The notes beneath the pieces are model-generated. The model saw nothing but the letters and a program-made list of their open reading frames with translations. It did not search any database and was not told where the DNA came from. Positions 17,775-27,408 of a DNA stretch of 64,000 nucleotides are shown here, piece by piece; within the stretch, counting starts at the first letter, position 1, and every line of letters starts with the position of its first letter. The translations under genes and the position numbers were made by a program. Origin of the DNA: Mycolicibacterium komanii (GTDB lineage Bacteria; Actinomycetota; Actinomycetes; Mycobacteriales; Mycobacteriaceae). The stretch covers positions 1-64,000 of the forward strand of contig NZ_CVTA01000014.1 of assembly GCF_001050035.1 (NCBI RefSeq). The letters are read 5' to 3'.

Positions 17775-19025
17775 ATGCGTGTCGACCAGCGGGACGAAGA
17801 TCCAGAGCTGTCGACGACGCGTCCGGCGACGAGCGTCGCCGCCGCCGATCCGGCCCCGATTTCGCTGGTCACGGGCGGTGCCCTGCTGGCGGTGGCCGTC
17901 GTGCTCACCGCGCTGAACCTGCGGCCGGCCGTCACCAGCGTCGCGCCGCTGCTCGGCGAGATGCGTGCCGAACTCGGGGTCTCGGCGACGTGGGCCGGGC
18001 TTCTCACCACGCTGCCCGCACTGTGCTTCGCGGTCGCGGGGCTGACCGCGCCCCGGCTGGCCGCCCGCATCGGGCTCGGGCGCACGGTCGCCGCAGCCCT
18101 GGTGGCGATCACCGTCGGGCTGGTCGCCCGCACCCTCGACGGTCCGCACACCGTGATCGCGGCGACGCTGGTCGCGTGCGCGGGCATCGCGCTGGCCAAT
18201 GTGTTGATCCCCGTCGTCATCAAGGGGTCGTTCCCCGCGCGGGTCGGCCTGATGACCGGGATCTACACCGCCGCCCTGCAGGGCGGCGGTGCGCTCGGGT
18301 CGGCGGTGACCCCCGGACTGGAGGACCCGCTCGGCGGGTGGCGCGCCGCGCTGGCCGCGTGGGCCGCGGTCTCCTTCGTCGCGCTGGTGGCCTGGTTGCC
18401 GACATCGCGACGGCACGGCGGCACGTGGGCGGCGCACACCACCCCCGTCGGCGGGCATCGCTCGCTGCTGCGAAACCGGTTGGCGTGGACGGTCACGCTG
18501 TTCTTCGGCTGCCAGTCGTTGATGGCCTACATCGTGATGGGCTGGCTGCCACAAGTGTTCATCGACAACGGGGTCGACAAGACGCAGGCCGGCCTGCTCG
18601 TCGGCTTGACGTCACTGGTCGGCGTCCCCATCGCGTTGGTGATCGCACCGCTGGCCGCGCGCAGCCACGGGCAGAGCGCATGGATCGTCGGCCTGGGCGC
18701 CGTGGGTCTGGTGGGCACGCTCGGCCTGATGCTCGCGCCCGCCGCGCAACCCCTGCTGTGGAGCGTGCTGATCGGCATCGGCATGGGCGTGTTCGCGTTG
18801 GCGCTCGCAGTCATCGCGCTGCGCGCCCGCAACGCCGCCGACACCGCCCAATTGTCGGGAATGGCACAGGGATTCGGCTATCTGATCGCCGGCGTCGGCC
18901 CGTTCCTGTTCGGCCTTCTGCACGACGTCACGCACGGGTGGACCGTGCCTTGGATGATGTTCGCCGGTGTGTACGTGGTGCAGATCGTGCTCGGCGCGCT
19001 CGCCGGCCGCCCGCGGTACGTCTGA
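17775..19025 (+). CDS. MFS transporter of the CynX/NimT family
   Basis: A 416-residue protein with a 25-residue hydrophilic N-terminus and 12 membrane helices. LNLRPAVTSVAPLLGEMRAELG at the first helix is the signature of the CynX/NimT group (cyanate and 2-nitroimidazole-type transporters). The ATG start is 47 bp from the divergent GntR regulator. The gene is convergent with the tenA-like gene, 7 bp from stop to stop. Substrates of this group are small and often nitrogen-containing; a thiamine-breakdown product is conceivable given the TenA neighbour, but this is speculative. Confidence 0.82.
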   Translation: MRVDQRDEDPELSTTRPATSVAAADPAPISLVTGGALLAVAVVLTALNLRPAVTSVAPLLGEMRAELGVSATWAGLLTTLPALCFAVAGLTAPRLAARIGLGRTVAAALVAITVGLVARTLDGPHTVIAATLVACAGIALANVLIPVVIKGSFPARVGLMTGIYTAALQGGGALGSAVTPGLEDPLGGWRAALAAWAAVSFVALVAWLPTSRRHGGTWAAHTTPVGGHRSLLRNRLAWTVTLFFGCQSLMAYIVMGWLPQVFIDNGVDKTQAGLLVGLTSLVGVPIALVIAPLAARSHGQSAWIVGLGAVGLVGTLGLMLAPAAQPLLWSVLIGIGMGVFALALAVIALRARNAADTAQLSGMAQGFGYLIAGVGPFLFGLLHDVTHGWTVPWMMFAGVYVVQIVLGALAGRPRYV

Positions 19026-19032
19026 TCGCTGC

Positions 19033-19647
19033 TCACCGCTCCAGGGCCGCGTCGAAGAACGCGAGCTCCAGCCGCATGGCGCGCCGGTAGGCCGTCCGCG
19101 CCGCGGGGATGTCGCGGGCATGCTGATCGAGCAGCCGTTCCAGGAGCGAGGCCACCTCGTCGAAGCCGGGATCGGCGTACGTCTGCACCCATTTCGCATA
19201 CGGCCCGGCGGCGTCGCTGTCGAGCGCGACCCCGATGTGCGCGTACAGACGCATGCACGGTGTCATCGCCGCGCACACCACCCCGACCTCGGCGGTGGCG
19301 GCGGTGGCCAAGAGGAATTCGGTGTAGGCCAACGTCGCGGCGGCGGGTTCGACGCCTGCCATGTCGATGCCCCACGACGCGGCGTAGGACGCGTGCAGGC
19401 CGAGTTCCTCACGCACTCCGGCGAGAAGGTCAGCGAAGGCCAGCAGGGTCTCCGTGTCCGAGCTTCGTGCAAGCGCCAGACCATATGCACGAGCGAAGGA
19501 TTCGAGGAAGAACGCGTCCTGGGCGATGTAGCCGGCGAACAGGTCGCGCTCCAGCGAGCCGTCTCCGATCCCCCGCACGAACGGGTTGGCCAGCACTTCG
19601 GCGACCACGTCGGCGTTCTCCGTCCACAGCTGCGCTGCCAGTGACAT
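19033..19647 (-). CDS. TenA/THI-4/PQQC family protein (possible aminopyrimidine hydrolase)
   Basis: A protein of about 204 residues starting at MSLAAQLW, with the ATG preceded by GGAGGTGGC. The all-helical TenA fold is suggested by NPFVRGIGDGSLERDLFAGYIAQDAFFLESFARAYG (residues 21-56), where the active-site Asp and Tyr of TenA proteins lie. Later conserved stretches are CMRLYAHIG and YAKWVQTYAD. No Cys is seen at the nucleophile position of classical TenA (Cys135), but TPCMRLYA offers a cysteine nearby. TenA proteins salvage the thiamine pyrimidine. A TenA-E-like or unrelated function is possible. Confidence 0.75.
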   Translation of the reverse strand: MSLAAQLWTENADVVAEVLANPFVRGIGDGSLERDLFAGYIAQDAFFLESFARAYGLALARSSDTETLLAFADLLAGVREELGLHASYAASWGIDMAGVEPAAATLAYTEFLLATAATAEVGVVCAAMTPCMRLYAHIGVALDSDAAGPYAKWVQTYADPGFDEVASLLERLLDQHARDIPAARTAYRRAMRLELAFFDAALER

Positions 19648-19710
19648 GCCACCTCCACACGTTCGGCAGGACGCCACGGACTCTAGTCGCGGTGGGCGGT
19701 GCGAGGCGGC

Positions 19711-20148
19711 TCAGGCGGTGAGTCGCATCTCCTCGCCGGGGTGCGAGCTGAGCGTCACGACGACCGTGCCGCTGCCGGTCGCGAACGTGGCGTTGGCGTA
19801 GCCGATGAAGCCGTAGTGCCCGTCGATGCGCGACACCGCGGTGATGTCGTCACTTCCCGACGCGCCGGTGTCGAGGTTCTTCCATGTGGCGGTCACGGTC
19901 AGCGCGCAGGAGCCGTCGTAGATTCCGGCGTCGTAGTTGATGGCCACGCGAACACCGTCGTCCGGGCGGCCGTCGATCTGCACCGGCACCACCTGCGCGT
20001 CGGAGCGCACGCTCCCGCCGCACGTCGGGGAGGCGATGACGGGCACCGGGTCCAGCTGTGCGGCGGCGTCGGCGTGCGCCGTCGCCGCAAATGAGAGGAG
20101 TGCGACGAGCGCGACGCCGAGCACGCCGAGGGCACGGAAGGGGGCCAT
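19711..20148 (-). CDS. Small secreted protein of unknown function
   Basis: A 145-residue protein with a clear signal peptide (MAPFRALGVLGVALVALLSFAATAHADA). The mature part is predicted beta-rich and has two cysteines (PTCGGS and GSCALT), a candidate disulphide. I do not recognise a family. It lies 47 bp downstream of the ABC permease of the polyketide cluster on the same strand, so it could be the last gene of that operon or a separate unit. An in-frame longer reading upstream crosses the permease gene and is not real. Confidence 0.6.
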   Translation of the reverse strand: MAPFRALGVLGVALVALLSFAATAHADAAAQLDPVPVIASPTCGGSVRSDAQVVPVQIDGRPDDGVRVAINYDAGIYDGSCALTVTATWKNLDTGASGSDDITAVSRIDGHYGFIGYANATFATGSGTVVVTLSSHPGEEMRLTA

Positions 20149-20195
20149 GTCTCGGATATCGACGGTGAAGAGCCCGGCGTTAGCGCAGCGGGGCG

Positions 20196-21053
20196 TCAGG
20201 TCCGGTCGGACCAGCGGAACACCGCGAGGCACCCGACGAGCCCGGCGACGCTCCACGCCGCCAAGACGAGGAAGATGCGCCAGTGTTCCCAGCTGCCCGC
20301 CGGTTCCAGCGCGACCATCTCCGCTGGCAGAAGCACCGAGCGGAAGCCCTGGGCCATCCACTTCACCGGGAACAGCGAGCCGATCACCAGCATCCAGGTC
20401 GGCAGGATCATCAGCGGTACGTACGTCCCCGAGACGAATTGCAGTGCCACCGACGGGCCGTTCGTCAGGACGGCGGCCGACACCGCGTTGCTCGCCAGGT
20501 TGCTGATGAAGATGCCGAGCAGCGAGCAGCTGACGATCCCGAGTATCGACACCCAGGCGAGGGTGAACCACCCGAACGCATCGGTCGGCAGGCGCAGGCC
20601 GAAGACGAACACGCCCACGATCAACAGCAGGACGGCCTCGGCGAAGCTGACGACGGCGACCAGCGCGATCTTGCCGATGAAGTACGACGACGCGGTCGCC
20701 GGTGTGCCCCGCAGCCGACGCAGCGCTCCGGTCTCCCGATCGGCGGCGATGCTGATGCCGAGGTTGACGAACGACGTCGAGAGGATGCCGTAGGCGAGCA
20801 TGCTCGCCGCGATCACCGCACCGGTGCTGGTCTCGTTGTCGGGCAGCTTCGCCGAGAAGATCGATCCGAGCAGCAGACAGATCACGGCGGGCATGGAGAA
20901 CGTCAGGACCATCTGTTCGGGCCTGCGGTAGAACATCTTCAGCTCGGGGACGATCCGCGACCATCCGATACGCACCGCCGACGGAACGGTGCGCTCCGCG
21001 GTGGCGCGATGGCGCGGCGGTGAGGCGGCGGTGATGTGGTGGGTGTCCGTCAT
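20196..21053 (-). CDS. ABC-2 type transporter permease (DrrB-like)
   Basis: About 285 residues starting at MTDTHHITAAS. Six membrane helices follow a 45-residue cytoplasmic N-terminus. The pattern MLAYGILSTSFVNLGISIAADRETGALRRLRGTP is the ABC-2 permease signature, the loop that contacts the ATPase. The start codon overlaps the stop of the ATPase gene as ATGA. Such DrrAB-like pairs export antibiotics or lipids; the gene follows the polyketide synthase directly, so export of the polyketide product is the natural reading. Confidence 0.87.
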   Translation of the reverse strand: MTDTHHITAASPPRHRATAERTVPSAVRIGWSRIVPELKMFYRRPEQMVLTFSMPAVICLLLGSIFSAKLPDNETSTGAVIAASMLAYGILSTSFVNLGISIAADRETGALRRLRGTPATASSYFIGKIALVAVVSFAEAVLLLIVGVFVFGLRLPTDAFGWFTLAWVSILGIVSCSLLGIFISNLASNAVSAAVLTNGPSVALQFVSGTYVPLMILPTWMLVIGSLFPVKWMAQGFRSVLLPAEMVALEPAGSWEHWRIFLVLAAWSVAGLVGCLAVFRWSDRT

Positions 21054-21892
21054 GGCTGGCCGATCAAATGCAGGTAGGCGTCTTCGAGTGTGGGCCGGCT
21101 GATGGTCAGCTGCGCCAATTCCGTACCGTCGCGGCTGTGGCGTCGGACCAGTTCGGTCGGCAAGTCCGTTGTCTCGACGCGGAATTCGTCGCCGTCGAAC
21201 CACCGCACGGTGGCCGCGGAGCTGACGTGTTCGGTCAGCCGTTCCGGCGAGTCGACCGCCACGACCCGGCCATCGGCGATCACCGCGACGCGGTCGGCCA
21301 GCGCTGCGGCCTCTTCGAGGTAGTGGGTGGTGAGCAGGACGGTGGTGCCGTCGGCGGCCAGCAGCTTGATGAGTTGCCAGAACTGCCGCCGCGCTTCGGG
21401 GTCGAAACCCGTTGTGGGCTCGTCGAGGAACAGCAGTTCGGGTCGGCCGACGATGCCGAGCGCGACGTCGAGGCGCCGGCGTTGCCCACCGGAGAGTGTC
21501 CGTACCCGCGACCCGGCGACGCCGTCGAGGCCGACGAGTTCCAACACCTCGTGTGCGCCGCGGGCGATGCTGTAACAGCTGGTGAACATCTCCACCGTCT
21601 CGCGCACCGTGAGCATCCCGGCGTCACTGACCTCCTGCAGCACGATGCCGATCCGGGCCCGCCAGCTCCGGCCTGCGGCGCCGGGGTCCTCCCCCAGCAC
21701 GCGCACGGTGCCGGAGTCGCGGGTTCGGTTGCCCTCCAGGATCTCTATGGTCGTGGACTTGCCGGCGCCGTTGGGGCCGAGGATGGCGAAGATCTCGCCG
21801 TGGTCGACGTCGAGGTCGAGGTCGCGGACCGCCGGGGTCGGTCCGTAGGCCTTCGAAAGTCCCCGCACGTACACCGCAGTCGAATTGGCCAT
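21050..21892 (-). CDS. ABC transporter ATP-binding protein (DrrA-like)
   Basis: About 280 residues. Walker A is GPNGAGKST (residues 39-47), the signature motif is TLSGGQRRRLDVALG, Walker B is LLFLDEPTTGFD, and the switch His is in TTHYLEEA. A C-terminal extension of about 70 residues is typical of DrrA-type exporters. The ATG at 21892 is preceded by GAGGG and lies 2 bp after the polyketide synthase stop; a TTG two codons earlier is an alternative. Together with the downstream permease it makes a heteromeric exporter coupled to the biosynthetic genes. Confidence 0.9.
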   Translation of the reverse strand: MANSTAVYVRGLSKAYGPTPAVRDLDLDVDHGEIFAILGPNGAGKSTTIEILEGNRTRDSGTVRVLGEDPGAAGRSWRARIGIVLQEVSDAGMLTVRETVEMFTSCYSIARGAHEVLELVGLDGVAGSRVRTLSGGQRRRLDVALGIVGRPELLFLDEPTTGFDPEARRQFWQLIKLLAADGTTVLLTTHYLEEAAALADRVAVIADGRVVAVDSPERLTEHVSSAATVRWFDGDEFRVETTDLPTELVRRHSRDGTELAQLTISRPTLEDAYLHLIGQP

Positions 21893-21894
21893 CG

Positions 21895-24800
21895 TCAACC
21901 CTCGAGTTCGGCCAGCAGGTCTCGCAGATCGGCCTCCGACATGCCGTCGATCAGCCGGTCCACGTCGTCGTCGGCGGCTGGTTCCTGCGGGGACGGCGTC
22001 GCCTGCGTTGCCCCGTGGATCGTGTGCAGTTCGTCGAGCACGCGTGCGGCCAGCGAGTCGACGCTGACACCCTTGAGGATCTCGAGCACCGGCAGATCGA
22101 TCGAGAACGTGGTGTTGATCCTGACCCGGAAGTCCATCGCCATCATCGAATCCAGGCCGATGTCATCCAGCAGGTCGTCGTTGCCGAAATCGGTCACGGC
22201 ACAGTCGAAGACGGCGGCGACCAGCCGTTCGACCTGGTCGACGACCACGTTGAGACGCTCGGGCTCCGGCGTGTGCGCGAGCACCTCCAGGATCGACCCG
22301 TCCGCTCCGCCCTCGGCGGTCGGCGCGGTCGCCGCGTCGAGCTCGGCGAACATCTTGGGCAGGTGGCCGCCGAGGAGTTGGCGGGCGCGGTTCCAGTCGG
22401 CGCTGATGGCGACGACGTTGGGGACGGCCTGATTGATCAGCCGGTCGAGGATCAGCGATCCGGTTGCGGGCGTGATCAATTCGATTCCCCGCATGGCGTA
22501 GACGTTTTCGAGATTGAGGTCTTCGACCATGCCCACCGACCACGGGCCCCAGCCGATGGTGAGCGCCGGCAGTCCCTGCGCCTGCCGGTGATGCGCGAAG
22601 GCGTCGAGAAACGCGTTGGCGGCGGCGTAGTTGCCCTGGCCGGGTGACGCGATCACCGAACCGGCGGAGCCGAACATCACGAAGAAGTCGAGATCCTGCT
22701 CGGCGAACGCGGTGTGCAGCACCCGGGTCCCGGTGACCTTGGGGCCCATCACCTTCAGGAAGTCGTCTTCGCCGACGTTGACCAGGAGTTGGTCGTGGAC
22801 CGATCCGGCGGCGTGGATGATGCCACGGACCGGCCTGTCGCCGCCGCGGTTGTGCTCGTCCAACCAGGCCGTCACCTGGTCGATGTCGGTGATGTCGACG
22901 CTGGCGACGCTCACCTGTGCTCCGAGGCGTTCGACGGAACGGACCGCGTCCACCCCGGCGAACTGCGGATCGTCGGGGGTCATGCCCGACCATCGGGCGC
23001 GGGGCGGCAGCCCGCTCCTGCTGAGCAGCGTGATGTGTCGTGCGCCGTGCTCGGCCAGGTAGGTGGCCACGGTGCGTCCGAGGGCGCCGGTGCCGCCGGT
23101 GACGACGTAGGTGGCGGTGGGAGAAAGCTTGGTGGGGAGGGGTTTCGTCAGGTTCGCGCTCGGGCGCAGCCGCGGAACCAGGGTGACGTCGCCGCGGATC
23201 GCCGCCTGGTCCTCGGCTGCCGGATCGAGGATGTGCCTGCAGACACGCGCGGCGGCGTCATCGATGTCGTGGTCGTTCTCGAAGTCGATGTCGATGTCGA
23301 CGAGTCCTCCCCAACGCTCGACGAACTCCTGGTGTCCGATCACCCTGCCCAGGCCCCACACCGCGGACTGCTCGACTGCCAGCGGTTCGGTGCCCAGCGC
23401 CGGTTGCGCGTTCGCGGTGAGGAGGTACAGGCGCGGGCTGACGGTGTCGTGCGCGGCGAGCGCCTTGGCGATCCGCAGGACGGCGAGAGTACCGAGGTGG
23501 TCGTTGGCGTTCGTGGCGGACGCCTGCGGGTCCTGGTCGAGATCCATTGCCCAGCAGTCGATGACACCGGCCAGCTCGCCGTCCTCGGCGAGATGCCGGT
23601 CGAACAGTTCGGTCAACTGTTCGGCGGATCGCTCGTCGATCGCATATCCGTCGTCGGTCGCGGTCAGGGTGTCGACGGGGCGGTGCGTGACGGTGCGTAC
23701 GCGGTGGCCGCCGTGGCCGCCGTGGCGCAACCGGTCGGCGAGCGCGGCGCCGAACCCGCTGTCGTCGGCGAAGACCAGCCACGAGGCGGGGTCGACCGGT
23801 TGGTCTCCGGCGGGTTCGGGCGCGGGATCCCAGTGGAGTTCGTAGAGCCCCTTGTCGATTCGCTCCGGGGACATACGTGTCGATGCGCTCAGCGAACGCA
23901 CCGTGAAACCCTCGAAGACGGCGAGCGGCTCGCCTCGGTGGTCGCAGATCGTGATGTCGCTCTCGATCTCCTCCGCGGTCGCCGACCTGACGGCCAGGCG
24001 CACCGTCATGTTCCCCTTGGGGCTGTCGTACACGGCGCTACGCCGGATGCGGGTGGGCAGGAACGGGCTGTCGCCGGCACCGCCGCCGGAAAGCGGTGCG
24101 CCGAAGAGGGTTTGGAAGGCGCCGTCGATCAGCGCCGGGTGGAATCGGTAGTCGTCGAGGTCGTCGACGATGGGGGCCGGGATGTCCATCTCGGCGACCA
24201 CCCAGCCGTCACCCGACGTCAGTCCGGTGACGGCTCGGAACGCCTCGCCGTAGTCGAACCCGATGGCCTCGGTGAGGGCGTAGAATTCTTCGCCGGTGAC
24301 TGCGTTGGCGGACAACACTTCCGGCGGCACCGCCCGCCCGCGCGCTGATTTCGACAGGGTGGTGAGTTCGGCCGTCGCGGTGATCGTCCACTTGAGCTCG
24401 CCGTCCGCCGTTGCGGTGAACGCGGCGAATTCGAGGCCCCCGGTGTCCTGGTTCAGCGTGGTCCGCAGGATGGGATCGCAGGTGTCGTCGAGGATGAGGG
24501 CACGGTGCAGCACGAGGTCGTCGACACCGAGTTCGGCGCCGTAGGTTTTCCTGCCCGCCGCAAGGGCCATCTCGATGTACAGCGCGCCGGGTACGACGAC
24601 GCTGCCCTGGACCCGGTGGTCGGCGAGGAACGGCACCAGGGCCGTGCTCAATTCGATCTCCCACGTCGGGTGCACGGCGCTCACCGGTTGACCCAGCAGC
24701 GGATGCACCGGGCGATAGTGCAGGGCCTCGGTCGCTTCCTGGGTCTCGTTCCAGTACCGCCGGGACTGCCACGGGTAGCTCGGCAGCTTGAGTAGCCGGG

Positions 24801-27408
24801 CTCCGCCGCGGGGGTAGAGCGCCGCCCAGTCGATGTCGTGACCGTGATCGTGCAGCACACCGAGGCCGGCCATGAACGTGCGCAGGTCGTCGTCGTGGCG
24901 TCGCTGAGTGGGCTGGACGAGCGTCTTCTGCGCGCCGGCGATCTCCAGGATCGACGCCGCCAGCACGGGATGCGGGCTCAGTTCGACGAAATGGGTGTAG
25001 CCGTCGTCCAGCATACGGCGCGCCGCGGGCTCGAAAAGGACTGTGGCGCGGGTGTTCTGCCACCAGTAGGCGGCACCGGAACGGTATTCGTCCAGCCGGT
25101 CGCCGGTGACCGTCGAGTAGAGCGGAAGCTCGGCCGGACCTGACGACAAGCCGTCGAGGGCGTCGTAGAGATCGCTTCTGATCGCATCCATGTAGTGCGT
25201 GTGATAGGGCACCTTGCCGGTCAGGTACCGGTGGAAGGCCTCGCCGTCGTCCAACTGGCGGGCGACGGCGTCGAGCACGTCGCCGTCACCGGCGATGGTG
25301 ACCGCAGAGGGGCTGTTGATCGCGGCCACCGAGATCCGCCGGCCGAACTCCTCGCGGGTCGCGACGTCCAGTGCTGCCATCAGCGATTCGGCGTCGAGGC
25401 CGACGGCGAGCATGCGGCCCTGACCGCTGGTGCGCTGTTGGAGCCTGCTGCGGTGGTAGATGACCTCGATCGCCTGCTCGAAGCTCAGCAGGCCGGCGAG
25501 GTGGTGTGCGGCCACCTCTCCTGCGCTGTGGCCGACGATGGCGTCGGGCCGGATGCCGAACTCTTCGAGTTGTGCGGCGAGCGCGATCTGGATGGCGAAG
25601 TTCGCGGGCTGGGCGAACTCGGTTTCGCCCATCCGCGAATCGCTTTCGTCGCGTCGGAGTTCCTCGAGCAGCGACCAGTCAGCGTGGCGGGCCAGCTCGC
25701 GATCGCTGCGCGCGATGCTTTCGGTGAAGGCGGGCATGACGTCGAGGAGCCCGCGGCACATCTTCCACCACTGCGGGCCCATCCCGGAGCAGACGAAGGC
25801 CAGCTTGGGCGTCGCCGAGGATGCGCGGGCCGACGAGATCTGGCCGCCGTCGGCGAGGGCACGCAGTTGGTCGCGGGCATCGGCGACGCTGTCGGCGACC
25901 AGCGCGTGGCGATGGCTCAGATGTGAGCGTCGCTGCGACAGCGTGTATCTGAGGTCGGCCATGGTGACGGCCGGGTCGGCGTCCAGGTGGTCGGCCAACC
26001 GGCCCGCGGCGGCCACCAGGGCCTCCTCGCTGCGCGCCGAAATCGGCAGGAGGGTGAGCGGCGGCTCATCGGCCGGGGCCGGTGGCCGGGCCGCAGTCGG
26101 CGGTTCGGCGAGCACCGCGTGGGCGTTGGTGCCGCCGAATCCGAACGAGTTCACCCCGGCGATCCGCCGTCCGTCGCCGGGGAACGGGCGGCCCGTGCGC
26201 GGGACGTCGAGCTTGAGTGCGTCGAAAGGTATGCGGCCGCTGGGGTTTTCGAGGTGGAGATGCGCGGGGATGTACCCGTGCTTGAGGACGAGTGCCGTCT
26301 TGATCAGACCTGCGACCCCGGCACCCGCCTCGAGGTGGCCGATGTTGGTCTTGACGGACCCGATCGGTAACGGGTCGGTCCGGTCGGACGTCAGCGCTGC
26401 GGCCAAGGCACGGGTCTCCACCGGATCGCCGACGGGTGTCCCGGTCCCATGAGCTTCGACGTAGCCGACGTCTCGGGCTTCGACGCCCGCGCGGCGTAGC
26501 GCCGAGGTGATCGCCGCCGACTGCGCCTCGGCGCGGGGCACGGTGATGCCGTCGGTGCGGCCGTCCTGGGACACCGCGGTCCCGAGGATCTGCGCGTAGA
26601 TGTCGTCGCCGTCACGCAGGGCCTGGTCGAGCGATTTGATGACGACCACGGCGCCGCCCTCGGCGCGCGCGTACCCGTCGGCGGATTCGTCGAAGGCCTT
26701 ACAGCGGCCGTCGGGGCTGAGGAATCCGCTCTTGGACTCGGCGATCGCGGTGTTGGGTCCGATCATGATGTTGACGCCGCCGGCCAGGGCGATCGCGCTC
26801 TCACCGTTCCAGATGCTCTGCGCCGCGAGGTGTACCGCGACCAGTGAACTCGAGCACGCCGTGTCGATCGTCATGCTGGGTCCGCGGAAGTCGAAGGCGA
26901 ACGAGATCCGGTTCGCCAGCATCGTCATCATCATTCCGGCGGCCGAATGCGTCTTGAACTGGTAGCGGCTGCCGCGGCCCTGGTTCTGCAGCAGCTGGTA
27001 GTCCAGGGTGAAGCCGCCGATGAACACGCCGACGTCGGTTCCGGCCAGGCTGGTCGGCGCGATCCCCCCGTCTTCCAGCGCCTCCCACGTGGTCTGCAGC
27101 ATCAGGCGCTGCTGCGGGTCGATGGAATGCGCCTCGCGCGGCGAGATTCCGAAGAACTGCGGATCGAACTGGTCGATGGCGTCGAGGAAGCCGCCCCGGC
27201 GGGTGACCATCTTCCCAACCTTCTTCGGGTTGGGATCGTGGAATCGGTCGGCGTTCCAGCGTGATTCGGGAACCTCACGGGTGGCGTCGACGCCGCCGGT
27301 CAGCAGCCGCCAGAAGTCCTCGGCGGATTCGACCCCGCCCGGTAGCCGGCAGCCGATTCCGACCACCGCGAGCGGTGCGGGCCGGGGGTGATGTTCGATG
27401 GTCGTCAT
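21895..27408 (-). CDS. Single-module type I polyketide synthase, KS-AT-DH-KR-ACP
   Basis: 1837 residues. KS (about 12-440): Cys185 in DTACSSS, His320 in EAHGTGTP and His358 in TNIGHLE. AT (about 535-880): GHSAG with Ser628; at the usual specificity position it reads PYHTHYMD, neither HAFH (malonyl) nor YASH (methylmalonyl). DH (about 900-1170): His931 in DHRVQGSVVVP and Asp1095 in HPALIDGAFQ. KR (about 1190-1680): GGTGALG at 1438, Tyr1594 in GNYAAANAF, and D1539 at the third position of the LDD-like motif. ACP: Ser1754 in GLDSM. There is no enoyl reductase or thioesterase. A C-terminal tail (1801-1837) may be a docking element. All catalytic residues look intact. Order and size fit both iterative partly reducing synthases and one module of an assembly line. 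The start overlaps the upstream gene by 4 bp. Confidence 0.92.
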   Translation of the reverse strand: MTTIEHHPRPAPLAVVGIGCRLPGGVESAEDFWRLLTGGVDATREVPESRWNADRFHDPNPKKVGKMVTRRGGFLDAIDQFDPQFFGISPREAHSIDPQQRLMLQTTWEALEDGGIAPTSLAGTDVGVFIGGFTLDYQLLQNQGRGSRYQFKTHSAAGMMMTMLANRISFAFDFRGPSMTIDTACSSSLVAVHLAAQSIWNGESAIALAGGVNIMIGPNTAIAESKSGFLSPDGRCKAFDESADGYARAEGGAVVVIKSLDQALRDGDDIYAQILGTAVSQDGRTDGITVPRAEAQSAAITSALRRAGVEARDVGYVEAHGTGTPVGDPVETRALAAALTSDRTDPLPIGSVKTNIGHLEAGAGVAGLIKTALVLKHGYIPAHLHLENPSGRIPFDALKLDVPRTGRPFPGDGRRIAGVNSFGFGGTNAHAVLAEPPTAARPPAPADEPPLTLLPISARSEEALVAAAGRLADHLDADPAVTMADLRYTLSQRRSHLSHRHALVADSVADARDQLRALADGGQISSARASSATPKLAFVCSGMGPQWWKMCRGLLDVMPAFTESIARSDRELARHADWSLLEELRRDESDSRMGETEFAQPANFAIQIALAAQLEEFGIRPDAIVGHSAGEVAAHHLAGLLSFEQAIEVIYHRSRLQQRTSGQGRMLAVGLDAESLMAALDVATREEFGRRISVAAINSPSAVTIAGDGDVLDAVARQLDDGEAFHRYLTGKVPYHTHYMDAIRSDLYDALDGLSSGPAELPLYSTVTGDRLDEYRSGAAYWWQNTRATVLFEPAARRMLDDGYTHFVELSPHPVLAASILEIAGAQKTLVQPTQRRHDDDLRTFMAGLGVLHDHGHDIDWAALYPRGGARLLKLPSYPWQSRRYWNETQEATEALHYRPVHPLLGQPVSAVHPTWEIELSTALVPFLADHRVQGSVVVPGALYIEMALAAGRKTYGAELGVDDLVLHRALILDDTCDPILRTTLNQDTGGLEFAAFTATADGELKWTITATAELTTLSKSARGRAVPPEVLSANAVTGEEFYALTEAIGFDYGEAFRAVTGLTSGDGWVVAEMDIPAPIVDDLDDYRFHPALIDGAFQTLFGAPLSGGGAGDSPFLPTRIRRSAVYDSPKGNMTVRLAVRSATAEEIESDITICDHRGEPLAVFEGFTVRSLSASTRMSPERIDKGLYELHWDPAPEPAGDQPVDPASWLVFADDSGFGAALADRLRHGGHGGHRVRTVTHRPVDTLTATDDGYAIDERSAEQLTELFDRHLAEDGELAGVIDCWAMDLDQDPQASATNANDHLGTLAVLRIAKALAAHDTVSPRLYLLTANAQPALGTEPLAVEQSAVWGLGRVIGHQEFVERWGGLVDIDIDFENDHDIDDAAARVCRHILDPAAEDQAAIRGDVTLVPRLRPSANLTKPLPTKLSPTATYVVTGGTGALGRTVATYLAEHGARHITLLSRSGLPPRARWSGMTPDDPQFAGVDAVRSVERLGAQVSVASVDITDIDQVTAWLDEHNRGGDRPVRGIIHAAGSVHDQLLVNVGEDDFLKVMGPKVTGTRVLHTAFAEQDLDFFVMFGSAGSVIASPGQGNYAAANAFLDAFAHHRQAQGLPALTIGWGPWSVGMVEDLNLENVYAMRGIELITPATGSLILDRLINQAVPNVVAISADWNRARQLLGGHLPKMFAELDAATAPTAEGGADGSILEVLAHTPEPERLNVVVDQVERLVAAVFDCAVTDFGNDDLLDDIGLDSMMAMDFRVRINTTFSIDLPVLEILKGVSVDSLAARVLDELHTIHGATQATPSPQEPAADDDVDRLIDGMSEADLRDLLAELEG

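Noticed and set aside
19711..20964. 417-residue reading of the small secreted protein gene
   Set aside because: The upstream 270 codons lie out of frame over the ABC permease gene; a signal peptide starts at the internal ATG 20148.
21895..27408. Enediyne-type PKS
   Set aside because: The domain order is KS-AT-DH-KR-ACP; enediyne synthases place the ACP between AT and KR and end in a PPTase-like domain. None of the enediyne accessory genes is present.
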